Notes: generated from the sequence alone by a model not told the origin. A stretch of 64,000 nt of DNA from Acidiferrum sp963764675 (GCA_963764675.1 CAVXTQ010000007.1:1178001-1242000), one strand, 5' to 3'. Numbered from the stretch's first letter, positions 43,484 through 53,002 are shown. Numbers and translations: made by a program.

Positions 43484-45531
43484 ATGGAACAAACCGCACA
43501 AGTGAAAGTGCAGCCGCTGCTGGACAAGAAGATTGTTTCCCGCGCCGTGGTGGACTCGTTCGTCAAACTACATCCGCGGACGATGATCAAGAATCCGGTG
43601 ATGTTCGTCGTCGAGGTCGGCGCGGTCCTGACGACCATCGAACTGATCGCAGACACGGTGCGACATGCCGGACAATTCGGCTTTGGACTGCAGATTACGC
43701 TGTGGTTGTGGTTCACGGTACTGTTTGCCAATTTCGCCGAAGCGATGGCCGAGGGCCGGGGCAAGGCGCAGGCGGACACGCTGCGCAAGGCTCGGGCGGA
43801 CACCCAGGCGCAGCGGTGCTGCAGTGACGGTTCGATTGAGACGGTGGCCAGCTCGAAGCTGCGGACTGGAGATGTCGTCGTGGTGGTCGCGGGAGAGTTC
43901 ATTCCCGGCGATGGCGAGGTCATCGAAGGCGTGGCGTCGGTGGATGAGTCGGCGATTACTGGCGAGTCCGCGCCGGTGATTCGCGAGTCGGGGGCGACCG
44001 CTCGGCGGTGACCGGCGGGACGCGCGTGCTTTCGGACGAAATCAAGGTGCGGATCACATCAAATCCGGGTGAAACGTTTCTGGATCGCATGATTCGACTG
44101 GTCGAGGGCGCGTCGCGGCAAAAGACGCCGAATGAGATCGCGCTGAATATCCTGCTGGCGGGGCTTACGATCATCTTCCTGCTTGCGGTAGTAACGCTGC
44201 AACCGTTTGCGATTTACTCCGGAGCGCCGCAGAGCATCTTCGTCCTGGTTTCCCTGCTAGTCTGCCTGATTCCCACGACCATCGGCGGATTGCTCTCGGC
44301 AATCGGCATTGCCGGCATGGACCGCATGATTCAAAGAAATGTGATCGCGATGTCGGGCCGGGCCGTGGAGGCGTCTGGGGACGTGGACGTGTTGCTACTC
44401 GACAAAACAGGGACGATCACGCTCGGCAACCGTCAGGCAACGATGCTGCACCCTTGTCCGCAAGTGAATGAAGCGGACCTGGCGAACGCCGCGCAACTCG
44501 CCTCGCTGGCCGACGAAACGCCGGAAGGACGCTCGATTGTAGTGCTAGTGAAAGAGAAATATGGCCTCCGGGGCCGCGAACTCAGCCAGCTCAATCCGAC
44601 ATTTATTCCCTTTTCGGCGCAGACGCGGATGTCAGGTGTTGATCTCGACGGCGTGCAGATTCGCAAGGGCGCGCCGGAGGCCATCGCGAAGTACGTCGCC
44701 GAACGCGGCAACAAAGTACCACCGGAAACCCAGCAGAACGTCACGGACATCGCGAACGGAGGCGGAACGCCTTTGTTGGTGGCGGAAAATGGCCGCGTCA
44801 TGGGCGTCGTTGCGCTAACCGACGTCGTAAAGGGCGGAATGCGCGAGCGCTTCGATCATCTTCGCGCGATGGGCATCCGCACCATGATGATTACCGGCGA
44901 CAACCCGTTGACAGCGGCGGCCATCGCCCGGCAAGCAGGCGTGGATGATTTTCTCGCGGAAGCCAAACCCGAAGACAAAATGGCGCTGATCAAGCGCGAG
45001 CAGGCGAAGGGAAAACTCGTCGCCATGACCGGCGATGGCACCAACGATGCGCCCGCGCTGGCGCAGGCTGACGTCGGCGTGGCCATGAACACCGGCACGC
45101 AGGCGGCGAAGGAAGCCGGAAACATGGTGGACCTCGACTCCAACCCGACCAAGCTCATCGAGATCGTGGAGATCGGCAAGCAATTGCTGATTACTCGCGG
45201 CGCGCTAACGACGTTTTCCGTCGCGAATGACGTGGCGAAGTATTTCGCGATCATTCCGGCCATGTTTGCGGGCGCGTTTCCGCAATTGAACGTGCTCAAC
45301 GTGATGCACCTGGCTACGCCGCAGTCGGCGATTCTCTCGGCCGTCATCTTCAACGCACTGATCATCATCGCGCTGATTCCCTTGGCGCTTCGCGGCGTGC
45401 GGTACCGGCCGGTGGGCGCCGCGGCGCTGCTGCGGCAGAATTTGATGATCTATGGCGTCGGCGGCGTCGTTGTTCCCTTCATCGGGATCAAGCTGATCGA
45501 TCTGTTGATCACCTATCTGCATTTTGCGTGA
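43484..45531 (+). pseudogene. kdpB: Potassium-transporting ATPase, catalytic P-type subunit, one-base deletion
   Basis: P-type ATPase subunit of Kdp. The first part encodes the N-terminal membrane helices and actuator domain with ITGESAPVIRESG; the second encodes VTGGTRVLSDEIKV, NPGETFLDRMIRLVEGA, the phosphorylation site DKTGTIT, then MITGDNPLTAAAIA and TGDGTNDAPALAQADVG. Between them the G-run at 43990-43994 has five Gs where six would give ESGGDRSAVTGGT in one frame. With one G restored the protein is about 682 residues, normal for KdpB. As written, it is split, which would disable the pump; a sequencing slip in a homopolymer is the simplest explanation. Confidence 0.92.
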
Positions 45532-45540
45532 GGGCTTTCG

Positions 45541-46113
45541 ATGAAAGAAAATCTGCGGATTGCGATCCTTTTCACGCTGGTGACTACGGTGGTGTTCGGG
45601 CTGATTTATCCCTTGGCGGTGACCGGTTTGGCGCAGCTTCTCTTCCCTGCACAGGCTAATGGCAGCCTGATTCAGCGGAACGGCCAGGTTGTCGGCTCAC
45701 AGCTCCTCGGTCAAACATTTTCTGCGCCAGGCTATTTTCGTTCGCGGCCGTCTGACGCCGGAACCGGATACGACGCATCGCAGTCCGCCAGCTTCAACTA
45801 CGGACCGACCAATCACCAACTTATGGACCGCGTGAAGGGCGACGTGGAGAAGTTGCGCGCGGAAAATCCCGGCGCCGCGATTCCCGTCGACCTCGTCACC
45901 GCGTCGGGCTCAGGACTGGACCCCGAGATTTCCCCCGCGGCGGCGGAATTTCAGGTGCCCCGCGTGGCGCTGGAACGCGAAATCAGCGAAGCGGCGGTGC
46001 GAACCCTCGTCAGCCAACACACGCTGGCAAGGCAATTTGGCTTTCTAGGCGAGCCGCGCGTCCGCGTCCTAGCGCTCAATCTCGACCTCGACGCGACCTA
46101 CCCAAAGAAATGA
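45541..46113 (+). CDS. kdpC: Potassium-transporting ATPase subunit C
   Basis: 190 residues. One N-terminal membrane helix (IAILFTLVTTVVFGLIYPLA) and a periplasmic domain with GSQLLGQTFSAPGYFRSRPS, GPTNHQLMDRVKGDVEKLR and the conserved SGSGLDPEISPAAAEFQVPR. Stabilises the pump and raises ATP affinity. Ends two bases before the converging kdpE gene, with no room for a terminator between them. Confidence 0.95.
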   Translation: MKENLRIAILFTLVTTVVFGLIYPLAVTGLAQLLFPAQANGSLIQRNGQVVGSQLLGQTFSAPGYFRSRPSDAGTGYDASQSASFNYGPTNHQLMDRVKGDVEKLRAENPGAAIPVDLVTASGSGLDPEISPAAAEFQVPRVALEREISEAAVRTLVSQHTLARQFGFLGEPRVRVLALNLDLDATYPKK

Positions 46114-46115
46114 TG

Positions 46116-46835
46116 CTACGGTTTCCGTGAAGGCGTTTTCGACGTGTTTGCTCGCCGTGGCTGAAACCTGTAGCCGATCCAGGGCTCGGTCAGAATGAAT
46201 TTGGGGTGTGCGGGGTCTGTCTCGATCTTCTTGCGCAACTGATTGATGACCACGCGCAGATTCTCCGTCTCTTCGCCATAATCCGGACCCCAAACCGACT
46301 GCAGGAGCCGGCGATGCGTCAGCGGCTTCCCTTGATTGGCGACCAAATGCTTGAGGACATCAAATTCCTTTGGAGTAAGGTGCACAGCGCGGCCGCGCAC
46401 GGTCACCTCGCGGCTCTCGAAGTCGATGGTTACCTCCTTCGAGACAAATGGCGGGACCGCGTCACCCGGTGAGTAGCGCCGCAGTGCAGCGCGGATGCGC
46501 GCCAGGAGTTCCTCGATACCGAACGGCTTAACCACATAGTCGTCCGCCCCTGCGTCCAGCGCGAGCACCTTGTCCCGCTCGGCATTTCGCACCGTAAGCA
46601 TGATGATGGGAGCGTCGGACGAGCGGCGAATTTCCCGACAAGCCTCCAGACCGCCGATGCCCGGCATGTTGACGTCGAGCAGTACCAGGTCCGGGCGATT
46701 CTTGCGGACAGACTCGATCGCGTCTTCGCCGTTGCTGGCCTCGGTGATGACGTAGCCGTGGATCGACAGCGTGCTGCGCATGACGCGCCGGATCTGCGGC
46801 TCGTCATCGACTACCAGGATGGTCGCTTCGCTCAC
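46116..46835 (-). CDS. kdpE: KDP operon response regulator
   Basis: 239 residues, OmpR/PhoB type. Receiver: ILVVDDEPQIRRVMRSTLSI, phospho-acceptor Asp in LVLLDVNMPGIGGLE, Lys in YVVKPFGIEELLARI. Winged-helix DNA-binding domain: VHLTPKEFDVLKHLVANQGK and RRLLQSVWGPDYGEETENLR, matching KdpE. Overlaps the upstream histidine kinase gene by four bases. It would activate kdpFABC under low K+ or osmotic stress. The C-terminus has a short basic extension. Confidence 0.94.
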   Translation of the reverse strand: MSEATILVVDDEPQIRRVMRSTLSIHGYVITEASNGEDAIESVRKNRPDLVLLDVNMPGIGGLEACREIRRSSDAPIIMLTVRNAERDKVLALDAGADDYVVKPFGIEELLARIRAALRRYSPGDAVPPFVSKEVTIDFESREVTVRGRAVHLTPKEFDVLKHLVANQGKPLTHRRLLQSVWGPDYGEETENLRVVINQLRKKIETDPAHPKFILTEPWIGYRFQPRRANTSKTPSRKP

Positions 46836-48292
46836 CGCGCCTCCCTCTGGCTGCGGTCCACCGGCAGCGTGAACGAGAAAACGGAACCGTGGCCCAATTG
46901 GCTGGTGACGCCGATGGTGCCGTTATGCGCGGCAATGATGGCCTTGGCAATGGGGAGTCCCATACCGGTGCCGCGCACGAGGTATCGTTGGTCTTTTCCG
47001 CGATAAAATTTGTCGAAGATCATGGTTTGGTCGAAGTCGTCGATACCCGGGCCGTGGTCCGCCACACTGGTGGTAACGCAATCACCCGTGAGCTCTGCGG
47101 TGATCGTAATCGGAAGGTCCTTGGGCGAATAAAGATTGGCGTTGTCGATCAATTGCACCATCGCTTCTTTCGCGCGCTCAAGGTCGGCACGCACAGGCGG
47201 AAGGTTCGGATTGATCTGCACGTTGACCGGCCGCCCTGCCAGCGCTGTCTTGCAGTGCGCCAGCGACGCCTGAATGATCTCCTCAATCGGGGTTGGCTCG
47301 AGTTGCAACTCCAGTTCACCGGCCTCGAGTTTCGCCATCTCTCCCGCTTCTTCCACCAGGCGGTTCAGGCGGTCGCACTCCTCATCAACGATGGTCAGCA
47401 GTTCGCGAGTGTGGGTGGGTTCCGGATTGCCAGAAGCCAGCAAGCTGCTTACGGCGGCTTTCATGGAAGTCAGCGGCGTGCGGAAGTCATGGGTAATCGA
47501 ATCGAGCAGCGCCGACTTCAACCGCTCGCCTTGCCGCTCGGCTTCGGTTTGCCCAAGTTGTTCGACGGCGCGGGCGCGTTCGATGGCGATGGCCACCAGC
47601 GTACTGACGGCCTCGACGGATTGCCGCGAGAGCTCCGAACCGGAAATCCCAAGGCTGCCGATGGGGCGCACGCCCAGCCGCACCGGAATGTAATACACGC
47701 CGTGATGAGGCTCCATGGTGATTTCATCGTGGAGGAAAGCCGTCTTCATGCGTTCCACATCCAATTGTGACGCACCGAATCCCGAGCGATAAAATTTGTC
47801 CTTCTGCGGCAGAAACAGTTCGGCGGCTCCCGCCTCAAAGCTGTCCACGATGTAGTCTGGAATGGCGTTCATCAGCTGGATGACGTTGCCCTCGCCCAGC
47901 AGCTTCCGGCTGAAGCGGTAAAGCCGTTCAATCTCGCGCCTGCGATGGTGAGCCTCGTCGGCTTCTTTGCGGATTCGCGACGAGAGTTGGCTGCCCATGA
48001 TCGACGTAACGAGAAACGCAAACAGCGCCACCCAATTCTGCGGGTCCGCGATGGTAAACGTCCCGACCGGCGGCAAGAACAAATAGTTGAAGATCAGCAT
48101 GGCCGCCAGCGACATGAACACGGAAACGGCCATTCCCCAGACCGCTGAAACTGCTAGAATTGCCAGCAGAAACGACAGCGCAACGGTAGTCTGGTTGACG
48201 TGCAGAACGTTGCGATACAAGAAGGTTATGCCGGCGATGATGGTGACCGCGACACCAAACCCCATCGTCCGACCGGCCAGGAATCTCTGCAT
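46832..48292 (-). CDS. kdpD: KdpD-type histidine kinase, membrane and kinase half only
   Basis: 486 residues corresponding to the second half of a classical KdpD. Four membrane segments (DUF4118: GVAVTIIAGITFLYRNVLH, ALSFLLAILAVSAVWGMAV, LAAMLIFNYLFLPPVGTFTI, VALFAFLVTSIMG), a GAF-like region (about 140-250), the phospho-acceptor His in LLDSITHDFRTPLTSMK, and an ATPase domain (MVQLIDNANLYSPKD, DHGPGIDDFD, GTGMGLPIAKAII). It lacks the N-terminal KdpD and Usp domains; those are a separate divergent gene 49 bases away. Co-transcribed with kdpE by a four-base overlap. Confidence 0.93.
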   Translation of the reverse strand: MQRFLAGRTMGFGVAVTIIAGITFLYRNVLHVNQTTVALSFLLAILAVSAVWGMAVSVFMSLAAMLIFNYLFLPPVGTFTIADPQNWVALFAFLVTSIMGSQLSSRIRKEADEAHHRRREIERLYRFSRKLLGEGNVIQLMNAIPDYIVDSFEAGAAELFLPQKDKFYRSGFGASQLDVERMKTAFLHDEITMEPHHGVYYIPVRLGVRPIGSLGISGSELSRQSVEAVSTLVAIAIERARAVEQLGQTEAERQGERLKSALLDSITHDFRTPLTSMKAAVSSLLASGNPEPTHTRELLTIVDEECDRLNRLVEEAGEMAKLEAGELELQLEPTPIEEIIQASLAHCKTALAGRPVNVQINPNLPPVRADLERAKEAMVQLIDNANLYSPKDLPITITAELTGDCVTTSVADHGPGIDDFDQTMIFDKFYRGKDQRYLVRGTGMGLPIAKAIIAAHNGTIGVTSQLGHGSVFSFTLPVDRSQREAR

Positions 48293-48341
48293 CCGCTTAT
48301 TCTAGCGCACGCCACGAGCGTCGCGTGGAGAAGATGAACCC

Positions 48342-49469
48342 TTGCCGAAGAAGCCTGAAGAATGGCTGGAAGTCGCATCGCCTCCCCAGAAATCTCGCGG
48401 AATCTTCAAATTGTTCTTGGGCTACGCGCCTGGCGTCGGCAAGACGTTCAGCATGCTGAGCGAAGCGCAGCGGCGCCGCAGCCGCGGCGAGGATGTCGTC
48501 ATCGGCGTGGTGGAGTCGCACGGCCGCAAGGGCATCGAAGAGCTCTTCGCGACGATGGAGTTCGTTCCAAGAAAGAAGCTGGAATATAAGGGCACGGTTT
48601 TCGAAGAGATGGACGTCGACGCGATTCTGGCGCGCCATCCGCAAGTCGTCCTGGTGGACGAACTCGCGCACACCAACATCCCCGGCAGCAAGCACCGCAA
48701 GCGCTATGAAGACGTCCAGGAGCTGCTCGCGGCCAAGATCGACGTCGTCGCGACCCTGAACATCCAGCACATCGAGAGCCTCGCGCCGGTCGTGCGATCG
48801 ATTACGGGGATCATCGTGCGCGAAACGGTTCCGGACTGGGTCCCGCTGACGGCGTCGGAAACCGTCATGGTCGACCTGACCCCCGAAGCACTGCAAAACC
48901 GCATGAAGCGCGGCGACGTTTACAGCACCGAAAAAGTCGAGCGCTCGCTGAAAAACTTCTTCCGTCGCGGGAACTTGATCGCTCTCCGCGAACTGGCGCT
49001 GCGCCAGGTCGCCGAGCAGGTCGATCGCAGCCTGGAAACCTACATGGAGGCGCAGGACATTCGCAAGAATTGGGGCGTTCGCGAGCGCATGGCCGTCTGC
49101 ATCTCCACGAACCCGGCGGGCCAATATCTGATCGCCCGCGGCGCAAGAATGGCGCGGCGCATGGACGCCGAGCTATACGTCGTTCACGTCGACCGGGAGT
49201 TCGGGCCGAAAGAGCCGAATCAGGGCGCCCTGGCGGCGAATCTGAAGTTCGCCGAAAACCTCGGCGCAAAAGTGATTCGTCTGAAGGCGCGCAGCGTAGC
49301 CGACGCGGTCGCGGAGTTCGTCCGCTCAAAGCACATCACCCAGGTGATTTTTGGGCGCGCGCCCGTGCATGATTGGCGGAAATATCTGTATCTTTCTGCG
49401 GTGCACAGATTTCTTCGCGAATCGCCGCCGGTCGACGTTCATATCGTCACGCAGGAGCCCGAAGACTAA
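48342..49469 (+). CDS. KdpD N-terminal sensor domain plus Usp domain, stand-alone
   Basis: 375 residues equal to the cytoplasmic N-half of KdpD. KdpD domain (about 12-225) with Walker A GYAPGVGKTFSML, then VVIGVVESHGRKGIEELFAT, and VLVDELAHTNIPGSKHRKRY and VVATLNIQHIESLAPVV. Usp-like domain (about 250-370: RMAVCISTNPAGQYLIARGA, HITQVIFGRAP). It ends where KdpD would enter the membrane. The start is TTG with GGAG at 48327-48330. It presumably regulates the separate kinase half in trans, or phosphatase activity of KdpE (inference). Short KdpD proteins of this type are known, for example in Anabaena. Confidence 0.92.
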   Translation: MPKKPEEWLEVASPPQKSRGIFKLFLGYAPGVGKTFSMLSEAQRRRSRGEDVVIGVVESHGRKGIEELFATMEFVPRKKLEYKGTVFEEMDVDAILARHPQVVLVDELAHTNIPGSKHRKRYEDVQELLAAKIDVVATLNIQHIESLAPVVRSITGIIVRETVPDWVPLTASETVMVDLTPEALQNRMKRGDVYSTEKVERSLKNFFRRGNLIALRELALRQVAEQVDRSLETYMEAQDIRKNWGVRERMAVCISTNPAGQYLIARGARMARRMDAELYVVHVDREFGPKEPNQGALAANLKFAENLGAKVIRLKARSVADAVAEFVRSKHITQVIFGRAPVHDWRKYLYLSAVHRFLRESPPVDVHIVTQEPED

Positions 49470-49485
49470 CGCGAGGAGTTGGTCG

Positions 49486-50124
49486 TCAGTGCGTCTTGGA
49501 ATCCTGCACAGTGCCGGTCATTTGCAGATCAATGTCTACAGTAGGATCCGTCTTCAGCAAAAAGTTGCTCGGATTCTTGAGCCCCCAATCAATATAAGGT
49601 ATCCGGAACTTCGCCGTGCCTTTCCAGCGTTCGCCGGTCAGCTCCGCCTGCACCGGCACCGTGAGTTCATGCTCCGAGCCATGCAGCAGAAACGTGCCAT
49701 GAATTTGCACGCTGACGGGGCCTGACGCCGGCACCTTGCCTTCCACCTGGTCCGGGCGAAAAACCACCTCTGCGTAGCGCGAGGTCTCGAGAATCTCCTT
49801 GTGCATTCTCTTATCTCGCGAGTCGTTGCCGCTCTGGCCGCTGGTCGCATCCGCGACGATCTCTCCGCTGGCCTTGCCGGTCTCGGGATCGATCCGCACG
49901 GTCCCGCGCTTCACCGCGAACGTTCCGTGAACAGTGTGCAGCGTGGTTCCCAGTGTCCAATGTACCTTGCTCTGCGCAGGTTCAAGCGCCAGCACGATTT
50001 CATTCGCGCCCGTTTGACTTCGCGGTCGTAGTGGCCGATGCGCGGCACTCGCCGACAACAACAGTCCGGCCGTAAGCAAAATGGCGGCGAGGAAGAGCTG
50101 CCGTCGGATTTGAGTGGAGTTCAT
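49486..50124 (-). CDS. YceI family periplasmic protein
   Basis: 212 residues. Signal peptide (LFLAAILLTAGLLLSASAA), then the YceI lipocalin-like barrel: SKVHWTLGTTLHTVHGTFAV, ATSGQSGNDSRDKRMHKEIL, FRPDQVEGKVPASGPVSVQI and KFRIPYIDWGLKNPSNFLL. YceI proteins bind isoprenoid or other lipophilic molecules. Short distances (16 bases) to the FAD oxidoreductase upstream in the same direction suggest an operon with it, and a hydrophobic substrate would fit a polyprenyl reductase-like partner (inference). Confidence 0.92.
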   Translation of the reverse strand: MNSTQIRRQLFLAAILLTAGLLLSASAAHRPLRPRSQTGANEIVLALEPAQSKVHWTLGTTLHTVHGTFAVKRGTVRIDPETGKASGEIVADATSGQSGNDSRDKRMHKEILETSRYAEVVFRPDQVEGKVPASGPVSVQIHGTFLLHGSEHELTVPVQAELTGERWKGTAKFRIPYIDWGLKNPSNFLLKTDPTVDIDLQMTGTVQDSKTH

Positions 50125-50139
50125 CCGCGTCGTTCTATT

Positions 50140-51240
50140 TTAGGTCGTAACGAGACGCCAGCCGAGAAACGCCCCAGTTGTAGCGAGACACATGGGCGAG
50201 TCCGCGCCCACGTGGACCGCCAGCAGCCGCGCGAAAATCCCGGCATCCGACGCGAGCGCGCGCATCGTGCGTTCGCGAAGCCGCTCGTGGCGAGCCAGCA
50301 GGAGAATCAGGCGCCCCATCATCGCAGGGCGGCGGGCCAAGCGCCGGTGCGCCTCCTGGTACTGGCGGAGCTTGCCCGCTTCAAGAGCATCGGCCAGCGC
50401 CGTGGCCTGATGAAAACTGAGACTCAGACCTTCACCCGTTACGGCGTCGACGCTTCCGGAGGCGTCCCCGATGAGCGCGACCCGCCCTCGATATACGTGG
50501 TCGAGTTGCCGCACTACAGTTATTGCACCACGCTCCGCGCCTGCTGCCGGACCCAAGCGCTCGGCGAGCTCGGGAAATTCCGCGCGCAACGAAGCGAAGC
50601 GCTGCCCCGGCAGCCGAGAGATCAATACCGCGCACACTTCCTGCTTCCCGACGGCCGTGACGTAGGCCTGTGTATGCCGGCCCCAATAAATCTCCAGGTG
50701 CTCCGACCATGGCCGGACACGGTAATGCCGCCGAAACGCGAATCGGATTCCCTTGTGCGCTGGCGTATCGAGTGCAGCCCATTTGCGCACTTGCGACCGA
50801 ATGCCGTCGGCACCGACAATCCATTTTGCGGTGATGACGTTCCCGCCGACCACCACTCCTTCCGGACACAGTCCCGTGATCGGAGTTTGCCAGAGGAACG
50901 ATACACCGGCCTTACGGGCCTGCTCCACCATCTTCTGGTGCAATACCCATCGGCGAAGTCCAATGCCCTGCCCCGTTGGAAAGTTCGCGTCAACCGCAGA
51001 GCCCTCTTGCAGAAAGCGCACCCCGCGGAACGCAAAGCCTTCGGAAGCATCGACGGAAACGCCCAGCCCTCGAAGGGCACAAAGCCCATCGGGCATCAGC
51101 CCTTCCCCGCACGCCTTGTCGATGGGTGGGCGCGCTCCGTCCGCAACAACGACCTTGAATCCTTTCTTTCGAGCCGCAAGCGCGGCGGCAAGCCCGGCCG
51201 GGCCGCCGCCAATTACAAACACGTCCGTACCTTGAACCAT
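50140..51240 (-). CDS. FAD-dependent oxidoreductase, geranylgeranyl-reductase-like
   Basis: About 366 residues. FAD motif DVFVIGGGPAGLAAALAARK at the N-terminus, then ACGEGLMPDGLCALRGLGV, a segment typical of geranylgeranyl reductase/PHBH-type flavoproteins, followed by WIVGADGIRSQVRKWAAL and RVALIGDASGSVDAVTGEGL (second FAD motif). The C-terminus is Arg/Leu-rich. Could reduce an isoprenoid or hydroxylate an aromatic; unresolved. ATG at 51240 is preferred because it begins just before the dinucleotide fold; alternatives are 51267 and 51300. Follows the aminotransferase gene on the same strand. Confidence 0.83.
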   Translation of the reverse strand: MVQGTDVFVIGGGPAGLAAALAARKKGFKVVVADGARPPIDKACGEGLMPDGLCALRGLGVSVDASEGFAFRGVRFLQEGSAVDANFPTGQGIGLRRWVLHQKMVEQARKAGVSFLWQTPITGLCPEGVVVGGNVITAKWIVGADGIRSQVRKWAALDTPAHKGIRFAFRRHYRVRPWSEHLEIYWGRHTQAYVTAVGKQEVCAVLISRLPGQRFASLRAEFPELAERLGPAAGAERGAITVVRQLDHVYRGRVALIGDASGSVDAVTGEGLSLSFHQATALADALEAGKLRQYQEAHRRLARRPAMMGRLILLLARHERLRERTMRALASDAGIFARLLAVHVGADSPMCLATTGAFLGWRLVTT

Positions 51241-51306
51241 TCTGTCCTTTCCGCTGAGTCCTTCCATCAAGAGAATGCTTAGCGCCGAGCCGGGTGGCAT
51301 CGCGCC

Positions 51307-52668
51307 CTAGATGTTGATCGCCCGCCGCGCCAGCCCCAGCGCCTCCATCCAGAACGACGGAGAGGAGTGCATGAGTTCCACAATGTCACGGACGGCAGCA
51401 ACAAACTCTTCCAGTTGTTCCGTAGTTGCGACCAGAGGTGGCGCTACCTTCAGCACCATGAAATTGTTGCCGCAAATCTGAGTAAGCATTCCCTTGTCGC
51501 GAAACAAGCGCATCACCAAAATTTGCCCAAACATGGCCGGATGAATCTTCATGAAAGCCTCGAAAGGCACTTTGAGGCTGAGCTTCGCTGGCGATTGGAA
51601 TTCGATACCAGAAAGCAGCCCTAACCCGCGGACTTCCTTGACCATCTCGAACGCGGCAAGCTCTTCGCGTAGCCGATGCCGTATCGCTTCGCCTGATTTC
51701 GTCGCCTGTTCACCGAGAGACTCATCCTGGAGCACGTCCAGGGCAGCAAGTCCGGCTCGCATAGACAGACTGTTCTCACTAAAGGTCGATGTGTGAACAA
51801 TCGCGCGGCGTAACGATGAATAAACGCTCTGATAGACCGTGTCGGTCATCAGCGTGGCGCTGACCGGCACGAGTCCGCCGCTAAGGGCCTTTGCGAGCAC
51901 AACGATGTCGGGCTTTACACCAAAGTGGTGAGAGGCCAGAAATGACCCGGTCCGGAACATCCCGGTCTGCACCTCGTCCAAGACGAAGAGTGTTCCGGTG
52001 CTTCGGCAAAGCGCTTCCGCGGAGCGCAGGTAATCCTGCGGTGGAAGAATGATGCCTGCTTCGGACTGAATCGGCTCGACGATAAACGCCGCGAACCGTT
52101 TGGTGCGAAGCTGTTGTTCAAGTGCCGCCAACTCACCGAACGGAACCGCAGCCGCGTCTTGCAGCAACGGCCCAAATCCCCCGCGCCAAAACGGGTCGGT
52201 CATCAAAGACAAGGCACCAGCGGTTAAACCGTGAAAAGCACTCGCCGCGCAAAGCAACCCGTCGCGGCCGGTCGCGGCCCGTGCAAATTTGATCGCTGCC
52301 TCGACGCCTTCGCTGCCGCTGCTGCCGAAGAACGCTTTGCTCAGTCCGCCGCCGGCAAGACTGCACAATCTGCGCGCGAGCTCGCCGGCAAGCTCGGGAA
52401 CGTGGCTCTGCAGCATGGCGGGCCCGCATTGATCCAGCTCATTCTTTAACGCCTGAATTATGTACGGATGGTTGTGCCCGACGTTATGAACGCAGTACCC
52501 GGAGAGGAAGTCGAGAATGCGCCGGCCGTCTTTGGCGAAAAGTTCGGTCCCAAGGCAGCGGTCGTAGGAAACGTTCATCTCCAAGACGTTGAGCAGTGCT
52601 ACCCACTGCGGGTTCACGTGGCTTGCGTATGCAGACTCTGAAGCAACCGCGACCGACCTTGTGGTCAT
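51307..52668 (-). CDS. Class III PLP-dependent aminotransferase
   Basis: 453 residues. Fold type I class III: KDGRRILDFLSGYCVHNVGH, FFGSSGSEGVEAAIKFARAA (PLP phosphate), FHGLTAGALSLMTDP, VEPIQSEAGIILPPQDYLRS, LFVLDEVQTGMFRTG with the conserved Asp, and the PLP lysine in IVVLAKALSGGLVPVSATLM. Related to acetylornithine, ornithine or 4-aminobutyrate aminotransferases; the substrate is undetermined. ATG at 52668 fits the family N-terminus and has GGAG nearby. A perfect 16-bp palindrome sits just upstream of the start. With the FAD oxidoreductase and YceI genes it may form one minus-strand unit. Confidence 0.87.
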   Translation of the reverse strand: MTTRSVAVASESAYASHVNPQWVALLNVLEMNVSYDRCLGTELFAKDGRRILDFLSGYCVHNVGHNHPYIIQALKNELDQCGPAMLQSHVPELAGELARRLCSLAGGGLSKAFFGSSGSEGVEAAIKFARAATGRDGLLCAASAFHGLTAGALSLMTDPFWRGGFGPLLQDAAAVPFGELAALEQQLRTKRFAAFIVEPIQSEAGIILPPQDYLRSAEALCRSTGTLFVLDEVQTGMFRTGSFLASHHFGVKPDIVVLAKALSGGLVPVSATLMTDTVYQSVYSSLRRAIVHTSTFSENSLSMRAGLAALDVLQDESLGEQATKSGEAIRHRLREELAAFEMVKEVRGLGLLSGIEFQSPAKLSLKVPFEAFMKIHPAMFGQILVMRLFRDKGMLTQICGNNFMVLKVAPPLVATTEQLEEFVAAVRDIVELMHSSPSFWMEALGLARRAINI

Positions 52669-52681
52669 CACTATGACTCCT

Positions 52682-52697
52682 AGAGATGCGCATCTCT
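52682..52697. promoter_or_regulatory. Perfect 16-bp palindrome before the aminotransferase start
   Basis: AGAGATGC followed directly by GCATCTCT, no spacer. It lies 13 bases upstream of the start codon and touches the ribosome-binding region (GGAGTCAT on minus). Candidate repressor operator, or a hairpin that could occlude ribosome binding. Confidence 0.45.
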
Positions 52698-52848
52698 TTT
52701 GTGGGGATGCCCGCCCGCGAGGTAAACCATATATCACGTTCCGCAACGAGAGCAGACGTCGTCGGCCGCCGTGCCAGATGCCTTCGACGTGAGTTTCTTC
52801 GGCATAAGCAGGAGTTATTCTGTCTCGCATTAGTATTAATTTGACTGA

Positions 52849-52878
52849 TTGACTTCCTTTGCCCGATGCTGGTACCTT
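52849..52878 (+). promoter_or_regulatory. Candidate promoter of the ilv operon
   Basis: TTGACT (52849-52854), 18-base spacer and TACCTT (52873-52878). A second TTGACT lies eight bases upstream (52841-52846). Transcription would start near 52885, about 55 bases before the leader peptide. Confidence 0.4.
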
Positions 52879-52939
52879 CGATGGCGGTCGTATGTTCCGC
52901 ATCGCCATCACGCACGGACGAACGCTCCCGTCCATTTGC

Positions 52940-53002
52940 ATGGGACACGAGTGCTACGTCGTTGTACGAATTAGCCCCGTAATCGTACCGGGGCGTGCGT
53001 AA
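52940..53002 (+). CDS. ilv leader peptide (attenuation), 20 residues
   Basis: A short frame ATG to TAA encoding MGHECY, then VVVRISPVIV, then PGRA: five Val and two Ile among ten consecutive residues. The stop codon at 53000-53002 directly abuts the antiterminator arm (53003). It lies between the promoter region and the ilvD terminator, as in the Val/Ile/Leu-rich leaders of enterobacterial ilv operons. Low charged-tRNA(Val or Ile) would stall ribosomes inside it. There is no strong Shine-Dalgarno, which is the main weakness. Identified by composition and position only. Confidence 0.75.
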   Translation: MGHECYVVVRISPVIVPGRA

